A stretch of DNA of 14,489 nucleotides from positions 1 to 14,489 of the forward strand of contig SXXD01000123.1 in NCBI GenBank assembly GCA_005789685.1, given 5' to 3'. Below are positions 7,447 through 14,489 of this stretch, piece by piece. Under the pieces are notes generated by a model. It saw nothing but the letters and a program-made list of their open reading frames with translations. It did not search any database and was not told the origin of the DNA. Source of the DNA: Burkholderiales bacterium (GTDB taxonomy: Bacteria > Pseudomonadota > Gammaproteobacteria > Burkholderiales > Burkholderiaceae_C). Position 1 is the stretch's first letter. Every line of letters starts with the position of its first letter. A program made the translations under genes and the position numbers.

Positions 7447-8745
7447 TCAAAATCGATGCGGCCGCAGTGCATTGATATTTTTAGACAATGCGTGTCCACC
7501 GGCAATCTCAGCCACCAAGCGACCCGTAATGCCAGCCAAGGTGAGTCCCAGATGCCCATGCCCAAAGGCATAAATGATTCTTTTATTGTGGGCAGAATGC
7601 CCGATGACTGGCAGTGAATCGGGCATGGAGGGACGGTGTCCAAGCCACGTGTCGCCACTGGGGCCTAAGCCTAAAATCAATTGTCTTGTGGCTTTTTCAA
7701 TGACTTCAATTCGTTTTGGGTTTGGCGCTCGACCCAACCCGCCTAACTCTACAGTTCCTGCTGCTCGAACGCCATCCATCATGGGTGTCATGTAAAACCC
7801 ATGTTCTGGGTAACATGTCGGTGTTGTCAATAATTTTTCGGCGTCTGGAAACATTACGTGGTAACCGCGCTCGGTATTCAAGAGAACTTGATCATTAGGG
7901 TGCAATAATTTTTTTGACCATGCGCCTGCAGCCACAACCACTTGATCTGCATGCTCGCTAAGTACCCCGCCGCCACTGAGTTGTACATGGTCGTTGCCCA
8001 TCACAATTTCATCAATGTGTTGGTGTACAAATTTGCCACCTCGTTGAAGAATGCAAGTTGCAAGGTTCTTCATGTACACATAAGGACTTTCTAGGCTGTA
8101 CGCATCCAAAAATAAAACACCCTTGTGATAGACCGGCGCTAGGTGTGGCTCTCTTTCATGAATTTGAGCGGCATCGAGTGTCTCCATGCGAACGCCCTGA
8201 TTGGCGCGCAATTGAAGACCGTATTGGGCTTTCTGGAATTTTTCTTCAGAGTGATAAAGATAAAGACATTCACGATTGCGAATTAAATTCTGACTGCCAC
8301 TTTCTTGAAGTAAAGGTGAAATGCCAGCTTCTGCCAATCGCAAGAGTTCAGTCAGTTCGTTCACAATTTCAAGAACCCGTTCTGATTTGCTAGAGCGAAT
8401 GAATTGCAGCAGCCAAGGAATCAGCTCGGGGAAATTTCGCCATTGAATGGAAAGATGCGCTAGTGGATTGGACAGCATGCTCGGCACATCCTTCAGAATG
8501 CCAGGCATGGCAACAGGAGTGACAGCCCCATAGGCAATGGAACATGCATTGCCAAAACTGCAGGCGCCTCGGTAATCAATATCGTCCAGTGGAGGGTGAG
8601 GGTCAAACACAGTTACCCGATGTCCAGACTTTAAAAGCCAAAGTGCACAGGAAAGTCCAATGGCGCCCGATCCAATGACCAAGACATGCTGCGAACCCCG
8701 CGGCGATTGAAGCGGCAAATCGGGAAGGGACTTTGAAAATGGCAT
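7447..8745 (-). CDS. DadA-type FAD-dependent D-amino-acid dehydrogenase-like oxidoreductase
   Basis: Predicted FAD enzyme of the DAO (D-amino-acid oxidase) fold, closest in layout to respiratory-chain-linked D-amino-acid dehydrogenases. These oxidatively deaminate D-amino acids or D-hydroxyproline-like imino acids and pass electrons to quinone. The 432 residues equal the length of E. coli DadA, although here about 20 extra residues precede the dinucleotide-binding motif VLVIGSGAIGLSCA (21-34; G25, G27, G30) and FDPH (47-50). SFGNACSIAYGAVTPVAMPG follows the FAD strand, and the C-terminal cofactor segment LGHRPSMPDSLPVIGHS with IIYAFGHGHLGLTLAG closes the fold. It is the last of three FAD oxidoreductase genes in a row, 35 bp after the PuuB-like gene, with only a weak ribosome binding site. 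The substrate is not evident; dadA is not assigned as a symbol because no alanine racemase accompanies it. Confidence 0.83.
   Translation of the reverse strand: MPFSKSLPDLPLQSPRGSQHVLVIGSGAIGLSCALWLLKSGHRVTVFDPHPPLDDIDYRGACSFGNACSIAYGAVTPVAMPGILKDVPSMLSNPLAHLSIQWRNFPELIPWLLQFIRSSKSERVLEIVNELTELLRLAEAGISPLLQESGSQNLIRNRECLYLYHSEEKFQKAQYGLQLRANQGVRMETLDAAQIHEREPHLAPVYHKGVLFLDAYSLESPYVYMKNLATCILQRGGKFVHQHIDEIVMGNDHVQLSGGGVLSEHADQVVVAAGAWSKKLLHPNDQVLLNTERGYHVMFPDAEKLLTTPTCYPEHGFYMTPMMDGVRAAGTVELGGLGRAPNPKRIEVIEKATRQLILGLGPSGDTWLGHRPSMPDSLPVIGHSAHNKRIIYAFGHGHLGLTLAGITGRLVAEIAGGHALSKNINALRPHRF
7452..7482 (+). terminator. Possible rho-independent terminator of the polA-NUDIX-permease unit
   Basis: An imperfect inverted repeat (ATCGATGC at 7452-7459 and GCATTGAT at 7469-7476, one G-T type mismatch) closes a 9-nt loop rich in GC and is followed by TTTTT at 7478-7482. 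It sits 34 nt after the permease stop and overlaps the last codons of the convergent DadA-like gene. The stem is short and not GC-rich, so this is tentative. Confidence 0.3.
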
Positions 8746-8780
8746 GACTTTAGGGTGCTATAGACGAATAGACTTGCCTT

Positions 8781-10073
8781 TTAAAAACTGTCTAACCACC
8801 TGTAGTAGCGAATGGAGGGCGCCAAAAACCAAGGATTGCCTGTGTAAAAAGGACGAGTCTGGAATGGCAATCCGTCTAGGGCCGTGGTGCCTTCTTTCAA
8901 GCCCAATATTTGCTGGCCAATTCTCATGCCAAAGTAGCTTGAAGTTCCCACGCCAGCGCCGCAATAGCCCATGGCGTAATGCATACCGTCATGAACCCCT
9001 GTGTGCATGAGTTCATCAAATGTGTAAGCCACAAAACCACACCAAGAATGGCTGATGCCTACATTTTTCAATTCTGGAAAAATTTCTGCCAAGTCGTGAT
9101 GAAGTTTGGGGCCACTCACACGAGGATCTGTTTCTTGGTGTGAGACTCTGCCGCCAAACAAAATTCGAGTGCGATCGGGAGACGAGCGGTAGTAATAAAC
9201 AACGCGGCGTGTGTCACTCACAATTCGATCTTTGGGGATCAGCCTGTCCATCATGCCCGGTGGTAAAGCATCTGTGGCAATCATGTAACTGCCGATGGGA
9301 ATCACGCGTCTTTGAAGCCACGGCGTGAGCTTGCCTGTGTAGCCGTTGGTTGCAATGACAACATTTTTCGCCTTAATGACACCTCTTGATGTTTGAATGT
9401 GAAATTCATTGCCTATTTTTTGAATATTCATGGCGGGGCATCTGGAAATGATTTCAACCCCTGCTGAAACAGCTCGCTCAAGAAGCCCTTGATGGTAAGC
9501 CGCTGGATCAACTGAGCAATGCTGTTCATACACAACGCCGCCCCAGTAAACATCGGAGCCCAATTCTTGCCTTTGTTCTGATCGGGGAACAACATGCGCC
9601 TTCACTTCCAGCCCCTTGGGTTGGTTGGTCAGCTTCTTGGCAAGTATTTCGTATTGTTCTGCGTTATGCGCCGCATGAAATCGACCTACTTTTCCAAAGT
9701 CGCAATCTATTTTTTCAGACCTTACAAAATGCTCAATCCATTCCAAAGAGTTCTGACCTTCCCTCAAGATGTCAAAGGCTTTTTGCGAACCATGCTGTTT
9801 TGCAAGAGAGTCATAGGTGGGCTTGATACTGGTTGAAATTTGCCCGCCATTTCGTGAACTGCAACCCCATCCTGCATCCTCAGCATCGATGACCCAAGTT
9901 GAACGCCCACCTCTGGCTGTTTGCAACGCCGCATGAAGCCCTGTGTAGCCAGCGCCAATGACCAAGACGTCAACTGAGCTGGGGATAGCCTTTTCCTGTG
10001 AAGCTGGTCTGGGTGTTTTTTCCCACCAGTACGGACTGAGTTTGCAATTTTCCATGATAGCAAGTGATGACAT
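8781..10073 (-). CDS. PuuB/OrdL-type FAD-dependent amine oxidoreductase
   Basis: Predicted flavoprotein of the DAO superfamily, in the branch that contains gamma-glutamylputrescine oxidase (PuuB/OrdL) and related secondary-amine oxidases. The 430 residues fit the family (about 425). The N-terminus reads SPYWWEKTPRPA, typical of this branch, then the FAD motif VDVLVIGAGYTGLHAAL (34-50; G40, G42, G45), then GWGCSSRNGGQIS (68-80), the conserved loop after the first strand. Late segments are ILFGGRVSHQETDP, WCGFVAYTFDELMHTG and MGYCGAGVGTSSYFGMRIGQQI, the last closing the FAD site. The ATG is supported by AAAGGAA 8 nt upstream, next to the GMC stop codon. It is the middle gene of the three-gene minus-strand run. 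No puuA, puuC or puuD neighbours are visible, so a putrescine role is not supported. Confidence 0.85.
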   Translation of the reverse strand: MSSLAIMENCKLSPYWWEKTPRPASQEKAIPSSVDVLVIGAGYTGLHAALQTARGGRSTWVIDAEDAGWGCSSRNGGQISTSIKPTYDSLAKQHGSQKAFDILREGQNSLEWIEHFVRSEKIDCDFGKVGRFHAAHNAEQYEILAKKLTNQPKGLEVKAHVVPRSEQRQELGSDVYWGGVVYEQHCSVDPAAYHQGLLERAVSAGVEIISRCPAMNIQKIGNEFHIQTSRGVIKAKNVVIATNGYTGKLTPWLQRRVIPIGSYMIATDALPPGMMDRLIPKDRIVSDTRRVVYYYRSSPDRTRILFGGRVSHQETDPRVSGPKLHHDLAEIFPELKNVGISHSWCGFVAYTFDELMHTGVHDGMHYAMGYCGAGVGTSSYFGMRIGQQILGLKEGTTALDGLPFQTRPFYTGNPWFLAPSIRYYRWLDSF

Positions 10074-10081
10074 GAAAACCG

Positions 10082-10088
10082 TTCCTTT
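10082..10088 (-). promoter_or_regulatory. Shine-Dalgarno site of the PuuB-like gene
   Basis: On the minus strand AAAGGAA lies 8 nt before the ATG at 10073 and just after the TAA stop (10093-10091) of the GMC gene. It selects the first ATG over the in-frame ATG six codons later and supports cotranscription of the two genes. Confidence 0.6.
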
Positions 10089-10090
10089 GG

Positions 10091-11710
10091 TTAATACTGA
10101 TGATCTGCTAACACCATGTCTGCAGCTTTTTCTGCAAGCATGAGGGTGGGGGCATTGGTATTGCCCGAGGTGAGCGTGGGAAAAACGGAAGCATCAACAA
10201 CCCTTAAGGACAGTAGGCCATGGGCTCTAAGCCTTGAGTCTACAACCGCATGCTCAATCTGGGTTCCCATTCTGCAAGTACTCACAGGATGATAGACCGT
10301 CGATGCTCTTTCGTAAATATCGGCCATCATTTGATCGATGCTTTGCACTTGGGGGCCAGGCAAAATTTCATGTTCAATGATGCTTCCTAGAGAAGGAGTG
10401 GCAGCCAATTTTCGTAACCACTGAGCAGCAAGAAGCATGGCGGCTTTATCAGCGGGGGTTGAAAGTGAATTGGGCCAAATTTTAGGTGCTTCTTGTGGGT
10501 CTGAACTCTGAACCGTGATGCTGCCACGACTTTCAGGTCGACAGGGTTGCGCGCTCAACAAAAATCCTGGAAAGGCGTCGGGTGCTGTCAATTTCCGTTT
10601 GCCAGGCGTGGCTTTGAGATAACTGAGTGGTGAAAAGTAAAGTTGCAAATCGGGGTGCTCAGATTGCTCAGTTGATTTACAGAAGCCGCCACCTTGGTTA
10701 ATGCTCAAGGACAGCGGGCCTTGCCTTTTGGTGATGTATTGCAGTCCCGACCAAACTTGACCCCACACGCTTCCCAATTGCTTGTTCAAAGTGGGCACCT
10801 TGGCTCTGTAGATATAGTCAATGCACAAATGATCTTGCAAGTTTTGCCCCACAGCCGGGCTCTCGAGAACGAGGGGGATATTGAATTTTTGCAAGACTTG
10901 TCCAGGCCCCACACCCGACAGTTGAAGTATTTGAGGCGTATTGATGGAGCCCGCTGAGAGGATCACTTCCCGACTCGCACGAACGCTGAGCTTGATGCCA
11001 TCTTGGAGGTATTCAATGCCCACTGCTTTTCGATTTTCAAAAAGTACACGAGAGACATGTGCGTGAGTGATGATTTTTAAATTGGATCGACTGAGGGCGG
11101 GTTTGAGATAAGCACTACTGGCAGATTCTCGAAAACCATTTCGTGTGGTGATTTGGTTGATGCAAACACCTTCTTGAGAATCGCCATTGATGTCAGCGTT
11201 CCTGTGAATGCCTAGCTCTTCGCCAGCTTTTAAAAAGTGCTCGCACAAAGGATGGACTTGTTTCGATACGTCGCTCACACGCAAGGGTCCATCAGCGCCC
11301 CGTGAGCGGCTGGGCCCGTGGGGGCTGTCTTCTAATTTTTTAAAGTAAGGCAGTACGTCTTGATAAGACCAACCCGAGTTGCCTAGGCGGGCCCAATCGT
11401 CAAAGTCACGAGCTTGGCCCCTGATAAAAACCATGGCGTTGATGGCACTGGAGCCGCCTAGGACCTTACCTCTGGGCCAATAAGCTGATCGGTGGTTCAA
11501 GTGTGGATCGGGCTCAGTTTGATACATCCAGTTGACGCTTGGATTGTAAAAAGACATGCCGTAGCCAAGGGGGACCTTGAGCCAGAGCCGTTGATCGCTT
11601 CCGCCGGCTTCAAGCAACAAGACGTTAAAGCGTCCGCATGCTGAAAGTCGGTTGGCCATGACGCACCCTGCGGATCCTGCGCCTACAACAATGAAATCGA
11701 ATTCGGTCAA
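10091..11710 (-). CDS. GMC-family alcohol/choline dehydrogenase-like flavoprotein
   Basis: FAD-dependent alcohol dehydrogenase of the glucose-methanol-choline family, resembling BetA/AlkJ; it should oxidise a primary or secondary alcohol to an aldehyde or ketone. The 539 residues are normal. Visible are the FAD motif DFIVVGAGSAGCVMANRL (5-22), LLLEAGG (31-37), GMC signature 1 (GKVLGGSSAINAMVFIRGQ, 81-99), signature 2 (ILSAGSINTPQILQLSGVG, 250-268), and the C-terminal active site STVYHPVSTCRMG (470-482) with catalytic His474 and SGNTNAP (515-521) supplying the partner Asn. The only start near the motif is TTG at 11710; the frame upstream has a CTG at 11734 and then a stop at 11740-11738, and no Shine-Dalgarno is seen. 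It heads a three-gene unit with a probable operator-promoter 35 bp upstream. The substrate is unknown; the absence of betB or betI argues against choline. Confidence 0.88.
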   Translation of the reverse strand: MTEFDFIVVGAGSAGCVMANRLSACGRFNVLLLEAGGSDQRLWLKVPLGYGMSFYNPSVNWMYQTEPDPHLNHRSAYWPRGKVLGGSSAINAMVFIRGQARDFDDWARLGNSGWSYQDVLPYFKKLEDSPHGPSRSRGADGPLRVSDVSKQVHPLCEHFLKAGEELGIHRNADINGDSQEGVCINQITTRNGFRESASSAYLKPALSRSNLKIITHAHVSRVLFENRKAVGIEYLQDGIKLSVRASREVILSAGSINTPQILQLSGVGPGQVLQKFNIPLVLESPAVGQNLQDHLCIDYIYRAKVPTLNKQLGSVWGQVWSGLQYITKRQGPLSLSINQGGGFCKSTEQSEHPDLQLYFSPLSYLKATPGKRKLTAPDAFPGFLLSAQPCRPESRGSITVQSSDPQEAPKIWPNSLSTPADKAAMLLAAQWLRKLAATPSLGSIIEHEILPGPQVQSIDQMMADIYERASTVYHPVSTCRMGTQIEHAVVDSRLRAHGLLSLRVVDASVFPTLTSGNTNAPTLMLAEKAADMVLADHQY

Positions 11711-11744
11711 AATATTTAGGTATTGAACGCTCAGTTTTCACGGA

Positions 11745-11789
11745 CATTGGTCTGGTGGAAAGGTCCGTTTTGAAGATATTAGCAAACCA
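11745..11789 (-). promoter_or_regulatory. Putative MocR-type operator/promoter of the GMC-led operon
   Basis: Read on the minus strand, the gap before the GMC gene carries TGGT (11789-11786), a box TTCAAAACGGACCTTT (11774-11759) whose CGG starts 22 bp after that TGG, and ACCAATG (11751-11745). The same three elements occur at the same spacing before the enolase-superfamily gene at 13334-13378. TTCAAA and ACCAAT are 17 bp apart and could double as poor -35 and -10 elements, which would suit an activated promoter. An inverted CGGAC (plus strand 11741-11745) faces the box as GTCCG at 11763-11767. Direct repeats about two helical turns apart are known for MocR/GabR-family operators; the link to the adjacent regulator is inferred. 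Confidence 0.55.
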
Positions 11790-11805
11790 CAAAAAGGCGA
11801 TGAAC

Positions 11806-13308
11806 TTATGAGGTTTTCAGTTTATGTTGATTTTCAAGGACGCTTGCCAAAACTTCAACACCTGTCTGAATTTGTTGCGGGTTGACGCCTCCAAAGCCCA
11901 AAACCAAAGCTTGCGATTTCAAAGGGGCCAGTGCATACCTGCCTAAAGGCGATGCGGTGATGTTTAGAAGTTCAGCTGCTTTGGAAATTTCAATTTCTGA
12001 AAGATGTCGTGGCAGATGCGCAATGGTATGAAGCCCGCTTCGAGTCGTTTCGACTTCAAGTAGTCCGCTGAGTCTTTGCTGCGCCACACGAATTAAAGCT
12101 TCATGCCTTTCTTCATAAATGAGTCGCATGCGCCTAACATGTGATGAGAAATGGCCTTCGTCAATAAATTCAGCAACCATTGATTGGGTATGAGAAGGCA
12201 CACCTTGTAGGTAGCTGAACATAATGGTTTGAAAGGTGTCCACCATACTATCGGGCACCAACATGTAGCCTAGACGCAGGGCTGGAAATAGTGATTTGCT
12301 GAAGGTGCCCACATAAATAACTTGCCCTGCGGTGTCCACACTTTTGAGAGTGGGGGGTGGATGGCTGCCAAAGAAAAATTCACCGTCATAGTCATCTTCA
12401 ATGATCCAAGCCTCGGCTTTCTCTGCCGCACTCAGCAACGCAAAACGTCGCTCAAGGCTCATGACGCTGCCCATCGGTTGTTGATGCGAGGGTGTGACAA
12501 AAGCCAATCTGAATTCAGGGCACATTCTCAAGGCGTCCTCCACCCTCAAGCCTTCGCTGTCAACCGGTACGGGAATGAGATTTGCACCGCAAGCAATCAA
12601 GCTATTCCTGGCGCCAATGGCACCAGGATTTTCAAACCATACATTTTCCCCAGGGTTGACCAAGGTGGAGCCAATCAAATGGAAGGCTTGTTGGGCACCA
12701 CTCACAATGAAAATTTGTTCAGGCTCGCAAGTGATACCTCTGTTAACTCGCAAATGGGAGGCGATGGCTCGACGTAATTGTGCGGCGCCGTTGGGGTCGC
12801 CATACCCCATGACGTCGTCGCGAGAGCCACGCATGTATTTGGCTGAAAGTCTGGCCCACTGCGCCATTGGAAAAAAATCGAAGGCGGGGAGGGCCGTGGT
12901 GAAGGCGCGAGGCACATGCGGCAGTCTTTTGCGATCACTGAAGCGAAGAAAGGCTTGGCCCATCAATCTTGAAAGTTGAGGGTCTCTCTGATTTTGAATT
13001 TTGGTTTGTGATGCAACGTGCTTGGGCCTTTCAGCGCTTAAAGCTTTACTGACATAAGTACCTGCCCCAGTTTTGGAGGTCACCAAGCTTTCAGAGGTGA
13101 GTCGATCAAAGACTTCAATGACTGTGGTTCTGGAAATGCCCAAATCTTTGGCCAAGGTTCGAGTTGCAGGCAAACGCTCTCCCGCTAAAAATCCGCCAGC
13201 CAGAATTAATTCACGCATCGCAACATAAAGCTGGGTGCTAATGGGCTGGTGCGAATTCCTGTCAAATTTGATAGAAAGCAACAAAGAACCACGTGCTCGT
13301 TTGACCAT
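11806..13308 (-). CDS. MocR/GabR-family transcriptional regulator (GntR winged helix + PLP aminotransferase-like domain)
   Basis: DNA-binding regulator that senses an amino compound or PLP adduct through a fold-type I aminotransferase domain. From the ATG at 13308 it has 500 residues. The GntR winged helix spans about 25-86 (QLYVAMRELILAGGF, LPATRTLAKDLGISRTTVIE, GAGTYVS). After a linker, the aminotransferase domain shows GYGDPNGAAQLRRAIASHL, FIVSGAQQAFHLIG, EDDYDGEFFF (about 304-313, containing the Asp that contacts the pyridine nitrogen), the PLP-binding lysine in GTFSKSLFPALRLGYM (K338) and the R345 region. PLP binding therefore looks intact. Three in-frame ATGs exist: 13320 lacks a ribosome binding site, while GGAG at 13318-13315 lies 3 nt before the ATG at 13311 and 6 nt before that at 13308, favouring 13308. 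It is divergent from the enolase-superfamily gene and upstream of the FAD-oxidoreductase run, so it is the likely local regulator. Confidence 0.9.
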   Translation of the reverse strand: MVKRARGSLLLSIKFDRNSHQPISTQLYVAMRELILAGGFLAGERLPATRTLAKDLGISRTTVIEVFDRLTSESLVTSKTGAGTYVSKALSAERPKHVASQTKIQNQRDPQLSRLMGQAFLRFSDRKRLPHVPRAFTTALPAFDFFPMAQWARLSAKYMRGSRDDVMGYGDPNGAAQLRRAIASHLRVNRGITCEPEQIFIVSGAQQAFHLIGSTLVNPGENVWFENPGAIGARNSLIACGANLIPVPVDSEGLRVEDALRMCPEFRLAFVTPSHQQPMGSVMSLERRFALLSAAEKAEAWIIEDDYDGEFFFGSHPPPTLKSVDTAGQVIYVGTFSKSLFPALRLGYMLVPDSMVDTFQTIMFSYLQGVPSHTQSMVAEFIDEGHFSSHVRRMRLIYEERHEALIRVAQQRLSGLLEVETTRSGLHTIAHLPRHLSEIEISKAAELLNITASPLGRYALAPLKSQALVLGFGGVNPQQIQTGVEVLASVLENQHKLKTS

Positions 13309-13333
13309 CATTGACTCCATTTCATTTTCAAAA

Positions 13334-13378
13334 TGGTATCACTCATTGTTCAAAATGGACCTTATTGCCCTACCAATG
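13334..13378 (+). promoter_or_regulatory. Putative MocR-type operator/promoter of the enolase-superfamily gene
   Basis: The 76-88 bp between the divergent regulator and the enolase-superfamily gene contain a direct repeat TTCAAAATGG at 13327-13336 and 13349-13358 (22-bp period). The second copy extends into TTCAAAATGGACCTTA (13349-13364) and is followed by ACCAATG at 13372-13378, 18 nt before the ATG. TGGT at 13334, the box and ACCAATG match the block upstream of the GMC gene in order, spacing and orientation relative to transcription. The position between the regulator and a target gene fits both autoregulation and control of the target. Confidence 0.6.
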
Positions 13379-13396
13379 CCTTGAGATCATTTGTTC

Positions 13397-14489
13397 ATGA
13401 AAATCAAACGCATTGAAACCTTCAGCAACCTCTTTGTTGGTTTTACAAGGGTTACGGCGGAAGATGGTTCACAGGGCTGGGGGCAGGTGTCTACTTACCA
13501 CTCTGACATTAGCGCTCTAATTTTGCACCGTCAGGTGGCGCCCTACGCCTTGGGGCACGACATTCATGACATGGCGGGCTTGATGGCCTTGGTGCCTGAA
13601 AAAGAGCACAAGTTTCCAGGCTCCCACATGTACCGTGCCATGGGGGGCGTAGAAACTGCAGTCTGGGATTTGCTGGGAAAGTTGCAAGACAAGCCTGTTT
13701 GTGAGTTGTTGGGGGGGCATGCCAAAACTCTGCGAGCCTATGCATCCTCCATGAAGCGTGACATCACACCTAAAGATGAAGCGCGAAGGATGCAAGAACT
13801 CCAAGAACGTGATGGCTTTACCGCTTTTAAATTCAGAGTCGGTGCTGAATACGGCAGAGATCAAGACGAGTGGGAAGGGCGGACTGAAGAAATCATCCCA
13901 ACCATGCGAAAAGCACTGGGCGACCAAGCTGAGTTAATGGTGGATGCCAACAGTTGTTACTCGCCCGCACGAGCTATCCAAGTTGGCCGAATTTTAGAAG
14001 CCAATGGCGTTGTGCATTTTGAAGAGCCTTGCCCCTACTGGGAGCTAGATCAAACGCGTGAAGTTCGAGAGGCTTTGAGTTTGGATGTGACGGGCGGCGA
14101 GCAAGATTGCTACTTGCCAATGTGGAAGCACATGATTGATTCAAAGGTTGTGGACATTGTTCAACCCGATGTTTGCTACATGGGCGGCGTGCTTCGCAGT
14201 ATGCAAGTGGCACAAATGGCACATGCTGCAGGGCTTCCTTGCACCCCCCACAGTGCCAATTGGTCTTTGGTCACATTGTTCACCATGCACTTGCTCTGCG
14301 CCATTCCCAATCCTGGAAAATATTTGGAATTTTCGATAGAGGGTGAGGATTACTACCCATGGCAGGAAGGCTTGTTTGTGCAATCGCCCTACAAAATAAA
14401 GGAAGGCCATATTTCATTGCCAGAGGGGCCAGGTTGGGGTGTTGAAATCAACCCCGATTGGTTAAGCCGCGCTACCTATCAGGTGAGCG
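13397..14489 (+). CDS. Mandelate racemase-subgroup enolase-superfamily enzyme (3' end beyond window)
   Basis: Metal-dependent enzyme that abstracts the alpha-proton of a carboxylate; most mandelate-racemase-subgroup members are acid-sugar dehydratases or racemases. The frame is open from ATG 13397 to the window edge (364 codons), which is nearly full length for the family. The N-terminal capping domain reads VTAEDGSQGWGQVSTY and MYRAMGGVETAVWDLLGKL (79-96). In the barrel, the second-strand motif is K145-F-R147 (FKFRVG), metal ligands are D183 (MVDANSCYS), E209 (HFEEPCPYW) and E235 (GGEQD), and the Asp-His dyad is D258 (IVQPDVCYMGG) with H285 (CTPHSANW); the eighth-strand EFSIEG carries E311/E315. 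The set is complete, so an active enzyme is expected. A lysine-to-arginine change at the second position of KxK argues against a two-base racemase and for a dehydratase. The start has only a weak GAGAT before it. The substrate is unknown. Confidence 0.9.
   Translation, partial: MKIKRIETFSNLFVGFTRVTAEDGSQGWGQVSTYHSDISALILHRQVAPYALGHDIHDMAGLMALVPEKEHKFPGSHMYRAMGGVETAVWDLLGKLQDKPVCELLGGHAKTLRAYASSMKRDITPKDEARRMQELQERDGFTAFKFRVGAEYGRDQDEWEGRTEEIIPTMRKALGDQAELMVDANSCYSPARAIQVGRILEANGVVHFEEPCPYWELDQTREVREALSLDVTGGEQDCYLPMWKHMIDSKVVDIVQPDVCYMGGVLRSMQVAQMAHAAGLPCTPHSANWSLVTLFTMHLLCAIPNPGKYLEFSIEGEDYYPWQEGLFVQSPYKIKEGHISLPEGPGWGVEINPDWLSRATYQVS

Noticed and set aside
7456..7465. Palindrome TGCGGCCGCA as a regulatory site
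   Set aside because: It falls in the last codons of the DadA-like gene and is probably chance or the inner part of the possible terminator hairpin.
11741..11767. CGGAC/GTCCG inverted repeat as a terminator of the regulator gene
   Set aside because: A 5-bp stem with a 17-nt loop and no T run on the relevant strand is too weak; it is better read as part of the operator region.
13517..13927. 136-residue open frame on the minus strand opposite the enolase-superfamily gene
   Set aside because: The plus strand carries an unbroken frame with a full enolase-superfamily active site, so the minus-strand frame is a shadow.
1..14489. Mobile element, CRISPR array, tRNA or rRNA genes
   Set aside because: No transposase or integrase frame, no spaced repeat array and no recognisable RNA gene was seen on either strand.

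Overview
The window looks like part of a betaproteobacterial chromosome, most likely Burkholderiales and probably the Comamonadaceae (moderate GC, Limnohabitans/Rhodoferax-like). This rests on protein resemblance and on the gene order uvrD / slyD-like / BPSS1780-family / thrB / polA; the genus is an inference.

Positions 1-7418 are mostly housekeeping. The 3' end of uvrD (+) is followed by a SlyD-type FKBP prolyl isomerase with a His-rich tail (+). These two converge on a minus-strand pair, thrB (homoserine kinase II) and a BPSS1780-family membrane protein, coupled by an ATGA overlap. Divergent from thrB is a full-length 928-residue polA with all three domains and intact catalytic residues. 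It is followed in the same direction by a DUF4743-type NUDIX hydrolase and, with zero spacing, a TauE/SafE-type permease.

Positions 7447-14489 hold a compact catabolic cluster. On the minus strand, a MocR/GabR-type (winged-helix plus aminotransferase-fold) regulator is followed by a GMC alcohol dehydrogenase, a PuuB/OrdL-type FAD amine oxidoreductase and a DadA-type FAD dehydrogenase. Divergent from the regulator, and running off the right edge, is a mandelate-racemase-subgroup enolase-superfamily enzyme.

The most interesting signal is a conserved composite regulatory block. It lies just upstream of the enolase-superfamily gene (13334-13378, +) and again just upstream of the GMC gene (11745-11789, -). 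Both copies have TGGT, then 22 bp later a 16-bp box TTCAAAAYGGACCTTW, then ACCAATG at identical spacing, and both read in the direction of the gene they precede. This fits a dedicated MocR-type operator that ties the two transcription units into one regulon. The pathway probably acts on an amine- or amino-acid-containing hydroxylated compound, because a PLP-type sensor, two FAD amine-oxidising enzymes, an alcohol dehydrogenase and an acid-sugar-dehydratase-like enzyme sit together. The substrate cannot be read from the sequence.

No RNA genes, insertion sequences, CRISPR arrays or phage genes were recognised. No gene-free stretch exceeds 140 bp.
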